Made by a program: the position numbers and the translations under genes
Shown here: positions 33,338-45,323 of the stretch, piece by piece
Position numbering within the stretch: position 1 is the stretch's first letter
Layout of the letters: every line of letters starts with the position of its first letter
Origin: Helianthus annuus
Taxonomy: Eukaryota > Streptophyta > Magnoliopsida > Asterales > Asteraceae
Assembly: GCF_002127325.2 (NCBI RefSeq)
Contig: NC_035437.2
Coordinates: forward strand, 158,669,597-158,733,596
Direction: 5' to 3'
Length of the DNA stretch: 64,000 nucleotides
The notes under the pieces: model-generated
What the model saw: only the letters and a program-made list of their open reading frames with translations
The model's database searches: none
What the model was told of the DNA's origin: nothing

Positions 33338-35234
33338 TTGAATCTTTGCTTGTCCTCAAGCAAAACTCTTTATAATGTGGCTTTACACTCCCAAATGGAA
33401 CGGGTAGAAGAGAAGGTTTTTGGGCTTGTCATAGAGTGTCGGGATTTCCAAGATTCTTTATTAAGTTTTATTTTTATTTATTTACAATCCTATTCGTCAT
33501 GATTTATTAAACATTACATAAGATAAATTACTTATTAGGGCATAACATGCCTTTTTAAAATTCCATTTTTATACAAGTTCACATACCTCACGGGGGATCA
33601 CTCAACACTCGGCCGAATATGTATTTCAGTGAATCACTCGAGAGCGGCATGGAACTTACTCCTACCATAGGCTTGCCAAGCAATCAATCATCCTCCTTTT
33701 TAACTATATTCCTTTGTAAATATCAAGAGGACTTTTGGGGTGAGGGTTAGGCTTGGGCTAAAGGTGGGTGGTTGGGTTAGTGGTTAGTAAAAGGGCGAAA
33801 GGCGTAAAAAGCGTCGGTTTTCATAAGACTCGTTATTTTTCAAAACTTTTTATTTTGATGAAGCATTTCTTTAAACAAAGTTGTTTATGATAAACTTGTT
33901 TGTTTATTTCTTTTGGCTTCATCATCATTATTTTATTCATTTATTTTTTTTCGACAAGGAAGTCATAAGAAAAACCGAGCTTGTTACTAAAACAAAGGGT
34001 TAAAAATAAAAAAAGGTTTTGGTGGGTAAAAGGGTGTTTGTTTTGGGTTAAGAAATGAAAAGGTTTAGGCTCAAAGGGTTAACTAGGGGGATTTTGGGTA
34101 GGTGGTAAAAAAAGAAAAATAATGGTGTAGAAATAAAAAGGGTTAGTCCTAATACCTCCATTATTTACTTACTCGGGTTTAAGTTGGTAAGGACCGGGAA
34201 TGTATCGTCATGGCAAGTTCTAGAGTCGTAAGAACCAAGCGGCTATTCACACAAGAAACGAGAAATGAGCATTTAGTTTAAAGATATGTATTTGTATGCT
34301 CAATAAAGGCTCAAAACTCACTTTTTGTGGGAATGGGTTTTTATGTGATCAAGCATATATAATCAAATTTTAACTAAACTTGTCATGCAGTTTCATAATT
34401 TTCTTATGTTGGTTCTTTTTATCACGACGCTATCGGTTGTAAATTTGTAAAAATATAACCTTTTTTAGAACTTGAAATTCCCAAATTAAACCTAGACAAG
34501 TAAAAAAAACTGAAAACTTTTTGAAAAAATTTGGGGTGATTAGCGGTTCCAATAGAGTTTTGTGTAAGGCTTGTATTTAGGACTTGCAAGATTCAAGGTT
34601 TTAGCATCCCCCCTACACTTAAATTACACATTGTCCTCAATGTGTCCCAAAAATGAGCTTTTAGGTTGATTGAATGTGTAAAAAGGTATGAAAAAGCAAA
34701 ATTTTATGTTACTGGGCGTTTGGACACGGCCCCGTGTCGGATGAACATGACCCCGTGGTCAGAGTGCCAGTAACGAAAACTTACAGAAGGTGGACACGGG
34801 GGCGTGTTGGCTGGACACGACCCCGTGTCTGGCAAAAATCTGCAGAATTAAACAAACAATAGGTCTGGGGAAGTGGGCACGGGTGCATGTTGGCTGGACA
34901 CGACCCCGTGTAGACAATCTGCAAAGGCGAAAAACAGGTTTCTGGCTTCGGTTTTCCTGTCCTGGATTTAGTAGCACTAATGTTTAGTACTCTAAGCATC
35001 GTATGTACCTGTTTTGTCAATAAACACTACACCAAACCATAACAAGCATCCTAAATTACCATAGTTCAACATCCACATCACCAAGTTAAAAAGAAAAACA
35101 AATGCAGAAAATAAAAAGAGTTAAAGGAAAGTAAATTGTTCAACACACGGCACGCAGGCCGGAAATTGTTTAAAAGAAAAGAGGGTTAACCTGTGGGACC
35201 TCCTACCAGCTGCTCCTACCTCTGCTCCTCCCGC
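33338..35234. other. Untranslated 3' region of the Athila-like element
   Basis: No gene. Contains three more paired palindrome units: 34721-34760 (GGACACGGCCCCGTGTC with ACATGACCCCGTGGTC), 34790-34833 and 34874-34914. Confidence 0.55.
34721..34914. repeat. Three paired CACGG-CCCCGTG palindrome units
   Basis: Each unit is about 40 bp: GGACACGG.CC.GTGT, a short spacer such as TGGCTGGA or GGATGAA, then ACACGACCCCGTGT. Units recur about 70-85 bp apart. Confidence 0.75.
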
Positions 35235-36391
35235 CTAGTCCATGTCCTCGTCTTCATCATCACCTCCTCCTCCGTGCCCCGCCATGTACTCTCGGATGTT
35301 CCCGATGTCATCCTGAATGTCGGAGATGTTTCTCTCAATTGCTCCGACCCGGGTGTACGTGTTGCTCACCATGTTATAGGTGTTCCGGGTGCACATGAGG
35401 TTTTCCTGCAATAAATCATGTAAACTTTGGAAGTTAGGAAAACCGCCTCCTTGTGAGGAGGACCGGCCCGGATCACCGTGGGGCTGGTATTGGTATTGAA
35501 GAGGTGGTTGGAACTGTGGAGCGTGAAGGACGAGTGCCTCTTGCAGGTTTCATGCATGCCCCTGGACTCTTTGGAAGCTAACTGACCCGTCTTCGGCTTC
35601 ATAAATCAAGTACATGGAGCGGCAGATGTGTGTGTCCACTCTTCCCGACAATGGGCTCTTTTGGAAAGACCTGGGCATGTTCATGAATTCCTGAAGAGAC
35701 GGTATATCCACCCCCCGAAGAAGATAGGGGTTGGAGGAGTAGCTAGCCGGTTCCAATGCATGTTGCAGAGCAGGAGGTATGGAACATCGAGGTGTCTGCG
35801 GGTGTGAATGCAATGAAGGACCACCAGATCTCTTAACCCAACGACGCCACTGCTATCATGCCTTTGACTAAGAGAGTAAGTGAGGACCCTATGGATGTAG
35901 CGGTAAAGAGGGTCCCTCAACTTAGTGCTCTTAGTGCTACTTGGGTTGTAGATTCCTTCTTCAATTTGAGCCCAAGCGGCTTGGCGTTCGTTTTCTCCTA
36001 GCTCGTGTAACCCTCCGGTGTTTTCTTTATTACCCGCATCTTCCTCCGCATACAACCCCACCATCGACCCAAACTGTGCCATCGAAATCGAGTATTTGGT
36101 CCCCCCACATCTGAATTCTACCCTTTCACTATCAAATGGGTCGCACCTTGAATTGAACACGAATGTGCTATAGAATTCCAGATTATATTCGTGGACCGAG
36201 CGAAGGCGAGTAGTTAGGGCGACTCTTAGTGGCCCGGTGACTAGGTTGTTGAAACGGTCACATTGGTTCACTGCTCCTAAGAGTTCCATGCACGCTTGTC
36301 TTGGATATTCCTCCGGTCTGGTTCGAAGCACGTCGTATCTTGCCTTAGCATCCAGCTCATTTGCATTGAACCTTGTGAATTTCTTGGACAT
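35235..36391 (-). pseudogene. Athila-type ORF-1-like protein (3' extra ORF), broken
   Basis: The N-terminal frame (36391-35681) reads MSKKFTRFNANELDAKARYD and later YNLEFYSTFVFNSRC, SMAQFGSMVGLY and YIHRVLTYSL, the pattern of the plant Athila ORF-1 family. The frame then shifts around 35700-35810, meets an in-frame TGA at 35550-35552 and continues to QSLHDLLQENLMCTRN, a short helical segment, and an acidic tail DDEDEDMD before the real stop at 35235-35237. The extra ORF of Athila elements lies downstream of pol and is sometimes compared with env. Function is unknown and this copy is defective. Confidence 0.7.
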
Positions 36392-36467
36392 CTGAAAGAA
36401 TACACCAAATAATTAGCACGAAACAGTGAAATTTTCGGAGAAAACTGAAAACAGTTAGCTGGACACG

Positions 36468-38573
36468 TGTCACAACCCCCGTCCCCTAAAAACCCGGGAA
36501 CGGGCGGCCGTGAGCCAGTTTCAGTGGTATCGGTGTTTATCAATTTGGCAGCGGAAATTTCATCAGGACCGTAGTTAGGAAATATTTTTATCAGAGTTAA
36601 ACACCAAATATATTTAAATTAAAGAAAATGGGATAAACCCAGGTTTCTTTGATAATACATTTATAAGTGGGACAAAACCCGATTTTCATTTTGATACATC
36701 TATAGGGAATGATCCCAATTATTGAAAATAATTCTCATTTTTAATTAGGTAACTTTTATTGCCACTTTTCTAAGCCTTCAGTGCTCTCCAGCTGGCTTTT
36801 ATTGACTTCACACTAAGTTACCTGAAACACGTGTTTAAAAACATTTTATCAGCAGGAAATACTGGTGAGTGAATCCCAGTTTAAATAAAAATCACAGTGA
36901 ACAGTATTGAGGGCGCATCCGCAATTACATTTGTTTACAGGTAATACCAATTAACATCCATGGTACTGTCATCTGACTTATGGTCATGTTACTCCTCTCC
37001 CCAGGTGGTAACAAATTTTGTATACAAAACCCCAAATATACCATCATAATTGTATCCTTACAAATACTCAATAACTGTCTATTGCATGGAGAAATATTTA
37101 AGGTTTTGTAAAAACATTTAACAAAAAGAGGATTACTCACATTGCTATTATAGGTCTTTCCTTTGTGACTTCCTGGTTATAATCTAATTAAATAAACAAT
37201 GCACACGTGTTAGTATAATAACCCATTTTAACATTAGTAATACCCTCCCCGAGACGGAATTCCAACGACTACGTCGGGCAGAACCACGACAGCCGTTACA
37301 GAACCCTAGATCAATCGGGCAGAATATCTAATACGTATCCAGGGGTTATGATACTTACAACGAGGCAGAGCTTCGCTATTTAGGGGGGTATAATGCCCGT
37401 GTATAGAGCCTACACTACAGAAATTGAGAAAGGTATAAGAATTCTGAACGATTTGAATGAACTGCCGATGGTTGCTATTTATAGGGCCTGATCTTCAGTT
37501 TTACGCGGCCCGCGTAAGACGTAGCTAAGGGCTACGCGGCCCGTGAGAGATGGTAGGGCGGCGGCGGTGTTGCTGAGTCACCCCAGGTGTTGACACGTGT
37601 CCTGCCACGTGGCGGCTCCAGGCTGCGCCCTGATCTTGAGCTGTCGCGGCCCGCGACGAAGTTGGAAAAGGGCTACGCGGCCCGCGAGCGGCTTGCAGAT
37701 TTGTTTTTATTTTATTTTTACAAAAATAAGGGTATTCGGGACCGATTTTCGTATACGGGGTGCATTTTAAGACATATAGGGGTATTTTTAAATATATTAG
37801 GGGTGTCAGAAATATTTTTGGAGGGTTGATATATCTTGGTATAATTTCTGGATTATTTAATAAAATATATAGTGTACTTATATTAAGTATAGTAATCCAA
37901 ATTCCACTTTATCCCTACGTCACGAGACAGAACCCCAACGAATTTAGGCAGAGCCTTGACATACGTTACGGGGCCCTACGTCAGTCGGACAGGGTATCAG
38001 TGATCAAGGGTTAAAACACTTAAAACGGGGCAGGGCTTTATTATTATTATTATGGGTGAAAATAATTAATAAGAATAGAATATGGTATTGAGAGAGAGTG
38101 GTCGAAAGTTTGAAGAGGGACTGAGCAAGTATGAGAGGCTGCTACATGTATCCATTTTATAGTTGAATTTGTGTCTTAGAAAATAAGTTTGGCATCTCCA
38201 CGACACCATGCACATTTAATTATTAGTCCACGTACACTTACATTCTTATGTAAGTTTTTATTATTTTATTTATATATATATTATGATTAATTCAGCTGCT
38301 TCATTTCTTTGGCGCCCATAACTTCTAAAATATGACGTTTTATAAAATAATGAATATGTCATTAGAATTAGAACGGAAATAATCTTATCTACATTTTGAA
38401 CCAAGTTTCATTAAAAATGGAGTAGGTTCAAATATAATGTATTATTATTATTATAACTATTAAACGGTTTCTACCTTTGTCAAAACACGTTATATATATC
38501 TATTGGTCAACTTACCCATGACCTACTCGTATAATAACTTTATTTTAAATTTAGAAATTTTGGGAATGTTACA
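36468..38573 (-). repeat. 3' LTR of the gag-only Ty3-like element
   Basis: TGTCACAACCCCC ... GGGAATGTTACA on the plus strand. Minus-strand TATA at 37475-37484. CGCGGCCCGCG motif array at 37503-37696, immediately upstream of that TATA. Small open frames in it are repeated in the other LTR but resemble no protein. Confidence 0.92.
37475..37696 (-). promoter_or_regulatory. LTR promoter: TATA plus CGCGGCCCGCG palindromes (left LTR)
   Basis: TATA CTATAAATAG at 37475-37484 (minus). Upstream: TACGCGGCCCGCGTA at 37503-37517, TACGCGGCCCGTGA near 37533, TCGCGGCCCGCGA near 37644 and TACGCGGCCCGCGAG near 37674. CACGTGTCCTGCCACGTGG lies between them. The other LTR has the same array at 50115-50310. Confidence 0.7.
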
Positions 38574-38586
38574 TCCTTCCCACCTT

Positions 38587-40495
38587 GTTTTAAATCTCGT
38601 CCTCGAGATTTACTGAAATATAGATGAATACTTTTAGTTACAGGTTTCCAAATATGTTAATAATCTCCAGGTGAATTCTTATACTTTTGAGGGCGTCCCA
38701 ACTTATAGGGTTCTCGTCGTTCATCTTGTCATTCGAGTTACGAGATGGATGATCAATTGAAACAGTATTTGATATCGGAATTATAGACGTATACGAGAGA
38801 TTCTTAATAAATAAATCTAAATTTATAATTGACATAGATGTTCATGATTTTCCCGAATTGTCAATTATTATGGTCTTTGGATTTCCTTATAGATAAACAA
38901 ATCATATATTTCACATACTTGTAATATATACACCATTTATAAGGTCAAATGTATTTAACAGATTCATATTTCCAAAAACAGGTCATGGTACTATCTAGGT
39001 AATTTCATAACATATACCCCATCTCACCCGGTCTTGCCGGAGAGGTAATTATCATTGTATCATGATTTTAAAAGTGTATCATTTATTACGGTTTATATCA
39101 AGAAACAAGGGAATTAGTATTCTCATGAGGGATGATACTCTAGAATCGAGTAGTATTAATAAACAAGAAATAACAGTGGCCAAGTGTTATTGCTTATCTA
39201 TCGTACTGGCACTGTTCTAGTCATCATCCTCACGGGATACCAATAACCATCACACTTTATCTATGCAAGTAATTTAGCTTATCTCAAAGCTTAGTTTCAG
39301 GAATTTATGAAATGACACCATTATTGAAGTGACTAAGTTTCACAATTTAAAAGAGATATTTGATAGGCACAGGTTCGAAATGCAATGACTTTTTAGAGAC
39401 AATGATATTTAATGCCAAAAGAGGACTTACTTTGATTGCCAATTGAGGTAGACCAACAATACCAAATGAGAATAGAAGCATGAAAAATGATTTGTCAATG
39501 ATTAACCTAGAAATCAATAACGTTTATTTAAATGGCAAGGATATACTGGACAATACAATAGAATTTAGTGTATCAGGGCCTGAATACATATTTGTATCAA
39601 GACTACTTGAATTGAATGATGAATTGAACCAATGACGTATGAATAGGATTTATTATTAGCACATGCTACAAATTTATACAGACACCGTAAGGTGTTGTAA
39701 TGACTGAAAGAATTTAATAATTACAGTGACCGAACGAATTCACCATTTTTAAAATTAACTGAAAGTTTCAAAGAAGCGAATCTGGATATTTCAAAAGATA
39801 GGATATTTCAATTGAAGAAATAATGTGGAATCGATTCAAAGATGAAAGAATTACTAGAGGTACATTTATCTTAACACAAAATTGCATTAAGACTGGTTTA
39901 GGATAATGAATCAATAAATTCGTACCTCGGTGTGAAAATGAAATAAGTCCAAGTTTTAAAGAAATCGCCACCGCAAGGTGTCGTGTCTTAACAAATGATA
40001 TATCGAAATTGAAGATTTTAAACAAGTTCAAATAACGAAATTACCTTGAATATGATGATCTCAATTCATCATATGGGATTTTGAAATTGAATATATATGA
40101 GCAAGTTCAAACAATTAAGCTTGGTTTGGACATATTCCAACAATGGTTATATGTATTGACAAGAAATGGTTTCAATGAAAATCTGGTAATTCTGAAAAGA
40201 AGAGGAGTTTTCCAAGAAATCGGTTGACTTGATTATCAAAAGTCAATATTAGGCAGTTATATAGATTACCAGAGTGAGTATAACGAATGTGCATTAAAAC
40301 TCGCGAATAATTGAGCGTTTGAAATGAATTCGCATGTATGACAGGCAATGTATAACATAGGAATTTGTCAAGAGATGAGAAAAACAAAGACCTTTTATTG
40401 ATGAAGTTTTATTCGGAATCAAAAGTCAACTAATACTTAAGTGAAGACAAAATATAAGGGTGCTTTATTTTAAAAGTTATTATGGTTTATGGTGT
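38587..40495. other. 3' internal non-coding region of the gag-only element
   Basis: The pol region would be expected here on the minus strand, but no reverse transcriptase, RNase H or integrase motif is seen in any frame. The DNA is AT-rich filler, as in large non-autonomous LTR elements. Confidence 0.6.
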
Positions 40496-41113
40496 TTATG
40501 CGTTATTCTTAGCTTCATCTGGGTTTCTGTTCTCGTTGTTGGGTGCCTTAGATAGTTTCGGACAGTAGCGACGGAAGTGGCCTGGATCTCCACATTTGTA
40601 ACATATGTTATTTTGCTTTTTCCTTCTACATTCCTCTGGTACATGTCCAGCTTTCTTGCAGTAGTTACAACGAAGTGTCTTCTTAAAATAACGTTCTCTT
40701 GCGTGCTTTTTGCTATTGTTGATAGGTTGTGCGATTTCTGGTTTCATTCCTTTGTCCTTGGAGCATTTGTTAGAGTAGAATTCCTTATAGGAGTAGCCGT
40801 AGGTTGTGGTTTTCTTTCGTTTGGAAGATGGAGTTTTGATACGACTATCATGACTTCCGTTGATACTAGGGCTAGGTATGAAGTGATAGGTATGCTTACA
40901 ATGTATAGTAGGACTCTCATTTATAGGCACATAAATTTTAATAGCTTCAATGATCGAAGGTATGGCATTCGATATTCCTTGAGCTATTATATTTTCTATA
41001 ATGTTTCTATCAAAAGAGTTTCCATTACTACTCTCAATTTCTTGATCACAAGCCATTTCATTCGACATCTGTATTATAACATGTTCAGATATAATTATCA
41101 CAGAACTAAGCAA
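40496..41113 (-). pseudogene. Gag remnant with two CCHC zinc knuckles
   Basis: The 205-residue frame (likely start at the internal MSNEMACDQE) carries CNYCKKAGHVPEEC and CYKCGDPGHFRRYC, both CX2CX4HX4C. Upstream, YSYKEFYSNKC resembles the start of the core gag domain of Ty3 elements (SYKEF.ACKP), but the roughly 150-residue core that should follow is missing and the frame goes straight to a linker. So the protein keeps nucleic-acid binding and probably lacks capsid assembly. Reading frame intact, which may reflect selection or youth. Confidence 0.7.
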
Positions 41114-43186
41114 TTATACAGGCATATTTTGTTTAACACCATTATAATCATAGCTATTTATGTGATGATAATTAAGGTAACATATACCTGTTATGTCTTA
41201 ACATTTTCTTTTACTATATATCTTATCAAATTATAAGGAAAATGGAATCTTATATGTTTTATTCCTTTGATGTAATAGCTTTTATATTGCCTTAATTTAC
41301 TTATATTTCCAGGGCTTATGGCTCGATAGGTATACAAAGATAAAAGCTTTATATGAAATTCTGAGAATTTCCGTCTTTGACCCATTTATTGTTTTTCAAG
41401 AGGTGGTGCTAATACAGATATCCTTAAGGTATCTTTTGAATTAAAGCTGGGTAACAAAATAGATCTTAAGTAAACATATAGATCTGTTTCTTCTGTTATA
41501 TAAAATCTTGTCATGTTATAGAAGACATTTGATTCTTATGTTGTATATATATTATCAAAAAAATTTGTGTCTTGTATATACATGCGTATAAGTATACAGT
41601 TGTAAAATTTCCTTTATAATATCAACTTTATAAAAATCCAGTTACATAATTAATTGTGTTAACTATCCTGTTTATTTTCATAATGTTTATTCCTTGATAT
41701 TAACCGAATAAATTTCTATCAAATTTATTGAAGATAATATTTTAGAAGAAAAAGGAATTCATCAGAAGGAATAAATTAAATAGAGATATAATTTTCTGGA
41801 TTCTTTTTAGAGCAATTTTAATCTGGACAGGTTAACTTAAAAAAAACATATTTATAACTTAATTCAAATTCTACTTATTTTAATATTCATAATAACCAAT
41901 ACAAAGTCTGGTGTTTCTAAATTCGATCATTAATATATTAAGAAATATATATACATATGACTTACAAATAAGTTTTAAGTTATTTCATATTGACACATAC
42001 GTATTATGTATTAATATCACAGTATCAAGTTGTGGTATGTATTCTGGTTTCATAAATACTGTTTTATAAAATATTTTGCATTTTCTGTGGTATACGTATA
42101 TGGGTTTAAATTTTAAAATCGTCGAACTGTGTTTATTATTAAATTTAAGGATTTCGTTTTATAAAATCTTTTCTAATATAACTATATTCAAGAGTCAAAT
42201 ATTTTATTCTTCCAAAAATATTATTACCATTATTAGTTTAATTTAAAACAAAATTTAATATAAATAATGATGATAATAACAACATATCTTAAAGATTTTT
42301 CTCTAGAGAGCACGTGTTATATAAATTTTTTTTATATATTAATTATCATAAATGTTGACTTTATACATAATTTCTGAATATTACGTAATTTATCAAATTT
42401 TGATAAATAATATTTAATATTTAATAATACGATAAAGAATTATAAAGTGATTTACAAAGTATTTTAAATTATTGTGTTTAAATAATGTTCAAACATTATC
42501 TTTTAACATAATTAATATAATTGTATGTTTTATCAAAATTTTGACAATTACATATCTTTTAATTCGAATAAAATTATATCATAAATTATAAAATATATAC
42601 TGCTTTCATTTAAGATATTAACGCCAATATCATAATATTATTATAATTTATTTTGAATTGTATTCACATAAATATGTGGATACAGAAATAAATATTATAT
42701 TATGAATATATTTTTCTAACATATTGTAAGATACAATAGGAGTTACATATTCGGAGAATTTATAAAATCATTTAGGTATAACATATATCATCTAAATATT
42801 TATATCATGATGTTACAAAGTATCATATCTTAATTGCATTTATCTTCTATTAATATTAATATTCTATTATTATTATAAAAATTATATTGTATTATATTCT
42901 TATATACTTATGAAGATAATGGATATATAAGATATCACGAAGTTTATTAAGGCATGATATGATTAATATATATATCCTTAATATATATACCATAGCATAA
43001 GTGTAAAATACAGATATGGGTAACACATATTGGGAATTTTAGATTCGTAAAATGGCCTAAAATCATAATAAACACATTAAGATTTTTATGTTCACAGGGT
43101 AACACATAAGATATTAATTTCCTAACACGAATGGTTAAGGGTTTAGGTATTAGAAGGACACCTAAAGGGCTTAAACCAGTGGCATG
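41114..43186. other. Very AT-rich 5' leader of the gag-only element
   Basis: About 2 kb between the primer-binding site and gag on the minus strand. 41500-43000 is extremely AT-rich with no coding signal and no repeat unit I can define. Confidence 0.6.
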
Positions 43187-43198
43187 GCTCTGATACCA
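43187..43198 (-). other. Primer-binding site of the gag-only Ty3-like element
   Basis: The plus strand GCTCTGATACCA is the reverse complement of TGGTATCAGAGC, complementary to the 3' end of initiator tRNA-Met. It lies five bases from the LTR and fixes the minus-strand orientation. Confidence 0.85.
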
Positions 43199-44215
43199 CC
43201 TTATGTCACAACCCCCGTCCCCTAAAAACCCGGGAACGGGCGGCCGTGAGCCAGTTTCAGTGGTATCGGTGTTTATCAATTTGGCAGCGGAAATTTCATC
43301 AGGACCGTAGTTAGGAAATATTTTTATCAGAGTTAAACACCAAATATATTTAAATTAAAGAAAATGGGATAAACCCAGGTTTCTTTGATAATACATTTAT
43401 AAGTGGGACAAAACCCGATTTTCATTTTGATACATCTATAGGGAATGATCCCAATTATTGAAAATAATTCTCATTTTTAATTAGGTAACTTTTATTGCCA
43501 CTTTTCTAAGCCTTCAGTGCTCTCCAGCTGGCTTTTATTGACTTCACACTAAGTTACCTGAAACACGTGTTTAAAAACATTTTATCAGCAGGAAATACTG
43601 GTGAGTGAATCCCAGTTTAAATAAAAATCACAGTGAACAGTATTGAGGGCGCATCCGCAATTACATTTGTTTACAGGTAATACCAATTAACATCCATGGT
43701 ACTGTCATCTGACTTATGGTCATGTTACTCCTCTCCCCAGGTGGTAACAAATTTTGTATACAAAACCCCAAATATACCATCATAATTGTATCCTTACAAA
43801 TACTCAATAACTGTCTATTGCATGGAGAAATATTTAAGGTTTTGTAAAAACATTTAACAAAAAGAGGATTACTCACATTGCTATTATAGGTCTTTCCTTT
43901 GTGACTTCCTGGTTATAATCTAATTAAATAAACAATGCACACGTGTTAGTATAATAACCCATTTTAACATTAGTAATACCCTCCCCGAGACGGAATTCCA
44001 ACGACTACGTCGGGCAGAACCACGACAGCCGTTACAGAACCCTAAATCAATCGGGCAGAATATCTAATACGTATCCAGGGGTTATGATACTTACAACGAG
44101 GCAGAGCTTCGCTATTTAGGGGGGTATAATGCCCGGGTATAGAGCCTACACTACAGAAATTGAGAGAGGTATAAGAATTCTGAACGATTTGAATGAACTG
44201 CCGATGGTTGCTATT

Positions 44216-44626
44216 TGTTGGTGCATTACGTCTATTGACTTCGTCTTGTATGATGTAATAGGATAAGATAGATTAGAATAACCAGTGCACGAGGTACGAG
44301 AAACGAGAACTGGTGAATTATCATGTTGGACCGCTTATATGAACAATGTTCATAAAAGCGATCCAAGCTATCTTGTCTGGACCGCTTTTGTGTCATGTTC
44401 GTATAAGCGGTTCAAGATCTCTATAAATAGGGCACTGGTTGATTCATTTGGAACGGCTTGGAACTTGTAACGAAGTGCTGCCGAATTGCTTCCAGGTTGT
44501 AAACATTATCAGAATCAATAAAGTGAAGCATTATATTTAGTTTGAGCGTCTAATTCACTGATTCCGCCTTTGAATTGGAAAACGACTCTTCTGCTCGACT
44601 CATTCAGGGTCAACGATGATCCAACA
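44216..44626 (+). repeat. 5' LTR of the copia-type element
   Basis: Contains TATA CTATAAATAG at 44421-44430. Upstream motifs TGGACCGCTT (44327-44336), AAAGCGATCC, TGGACCGCTT (44379-44388) and AAGCGGTTC (44405-44413). A polyadenylation-type AATAAA lies near 44516. Confidence 0.95.
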
Positions 44627-44628
44627 AG

Positions 44629-44640
44629 TGGTATCAGAGC
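44629..44640 (+). other. Primer-binding site of the copia-type element
   Basis: TGGTATCAGAGC, two bases after the 5' LTR, complementary to initiator tRNA-Met. Confidence 0.9.
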
Positions 44641-44847
44641 TCAGGAAGAAGAGTTCAGCTCAAATTTAATCCATTTTCTGTCTTCTACACCTTCTTTTCC
44701 GATTTAGACAAGTTTCCACGGTTAAAATCGGACGAATTTTTCACAGGACGTGTATTATTGGACAATAACAAACCCTAGAAAGTTTTAGGTTGAAATTCGG
44801 ACTAAAAATGGGTAAAACAGGCTAAAAACTTAGGATCGTGTTTTCGG

Positions 44848-45245
44848 ACATTCAGGACCGCTCGAAAGGATTTGTTTGAACCGCTCGAAATTCGTGATTG
44901 GATTACCTGGACCGCTCGATCGATCATCGCCTGGACCGCTCATTCGTACTGTATTGAGTCTGGACCGCTCCAAAACTGCCTTGGACCGCTCGAACGAACG
45001 ATATCTGAACCGCTCATAAGACAATCGTGAACCGCTCGAGTGACAATTTCTGAACCGCTCGAGTGTCAATTTCTGAATCGCTCATATAACATTTCCTGGT
45101 CCGCTCGAGTGACACTTTTTGGACCGCTTGTGTAACAAGTCCTGGTTCGCTTATTTGGTCCAATCCAGATTCGCTCTTTTGGTCAAAGTTACTGGTTCGC
45201 GTATCTGTTCAACCAGTTCCGCTTATTTGTCCAAATTGGTTTTCG
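44848..45245 (+). repeat. Leader array of GGACCGCTCG motifs
   Basis: About 18 copies at spacings of roughly 18-30 bp between the primer-binding site and gag. They start as GGACCGCTCG or GAACCGCTCG and gradually decay into GGTTCGCTTATT and TTCGCATATA toward gag. All but the most decayed copies point the same way, and the same motif occurs in both orientations in the LTR promoter. Confidence 0.88.
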
Positions 45246-45323
45246 CATATACGATCAATTTGATTTCATTCAAGTATCAAGATTATTTCAAGACAATCGA
45301 GTGTAATTCACGAATATAAGAAC

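Noticed and set aside
34759..35020. Overlapping small frames on both strands near the palindrome units
   Set aside because: Same cause: GC-rich palindromes without stops. No protein family resemblance.
37587..38014. Frames repeated at 50201-50628
   Set aside because: The repetition is only because both are LTR copies; the peptides resemble nothing and lie in U3.
40577..41236. 219-codon plus-strand frame
   Set aside because: It is the antisense of the gag remnant, whose zinc knuckles are clearly on the minus strand.
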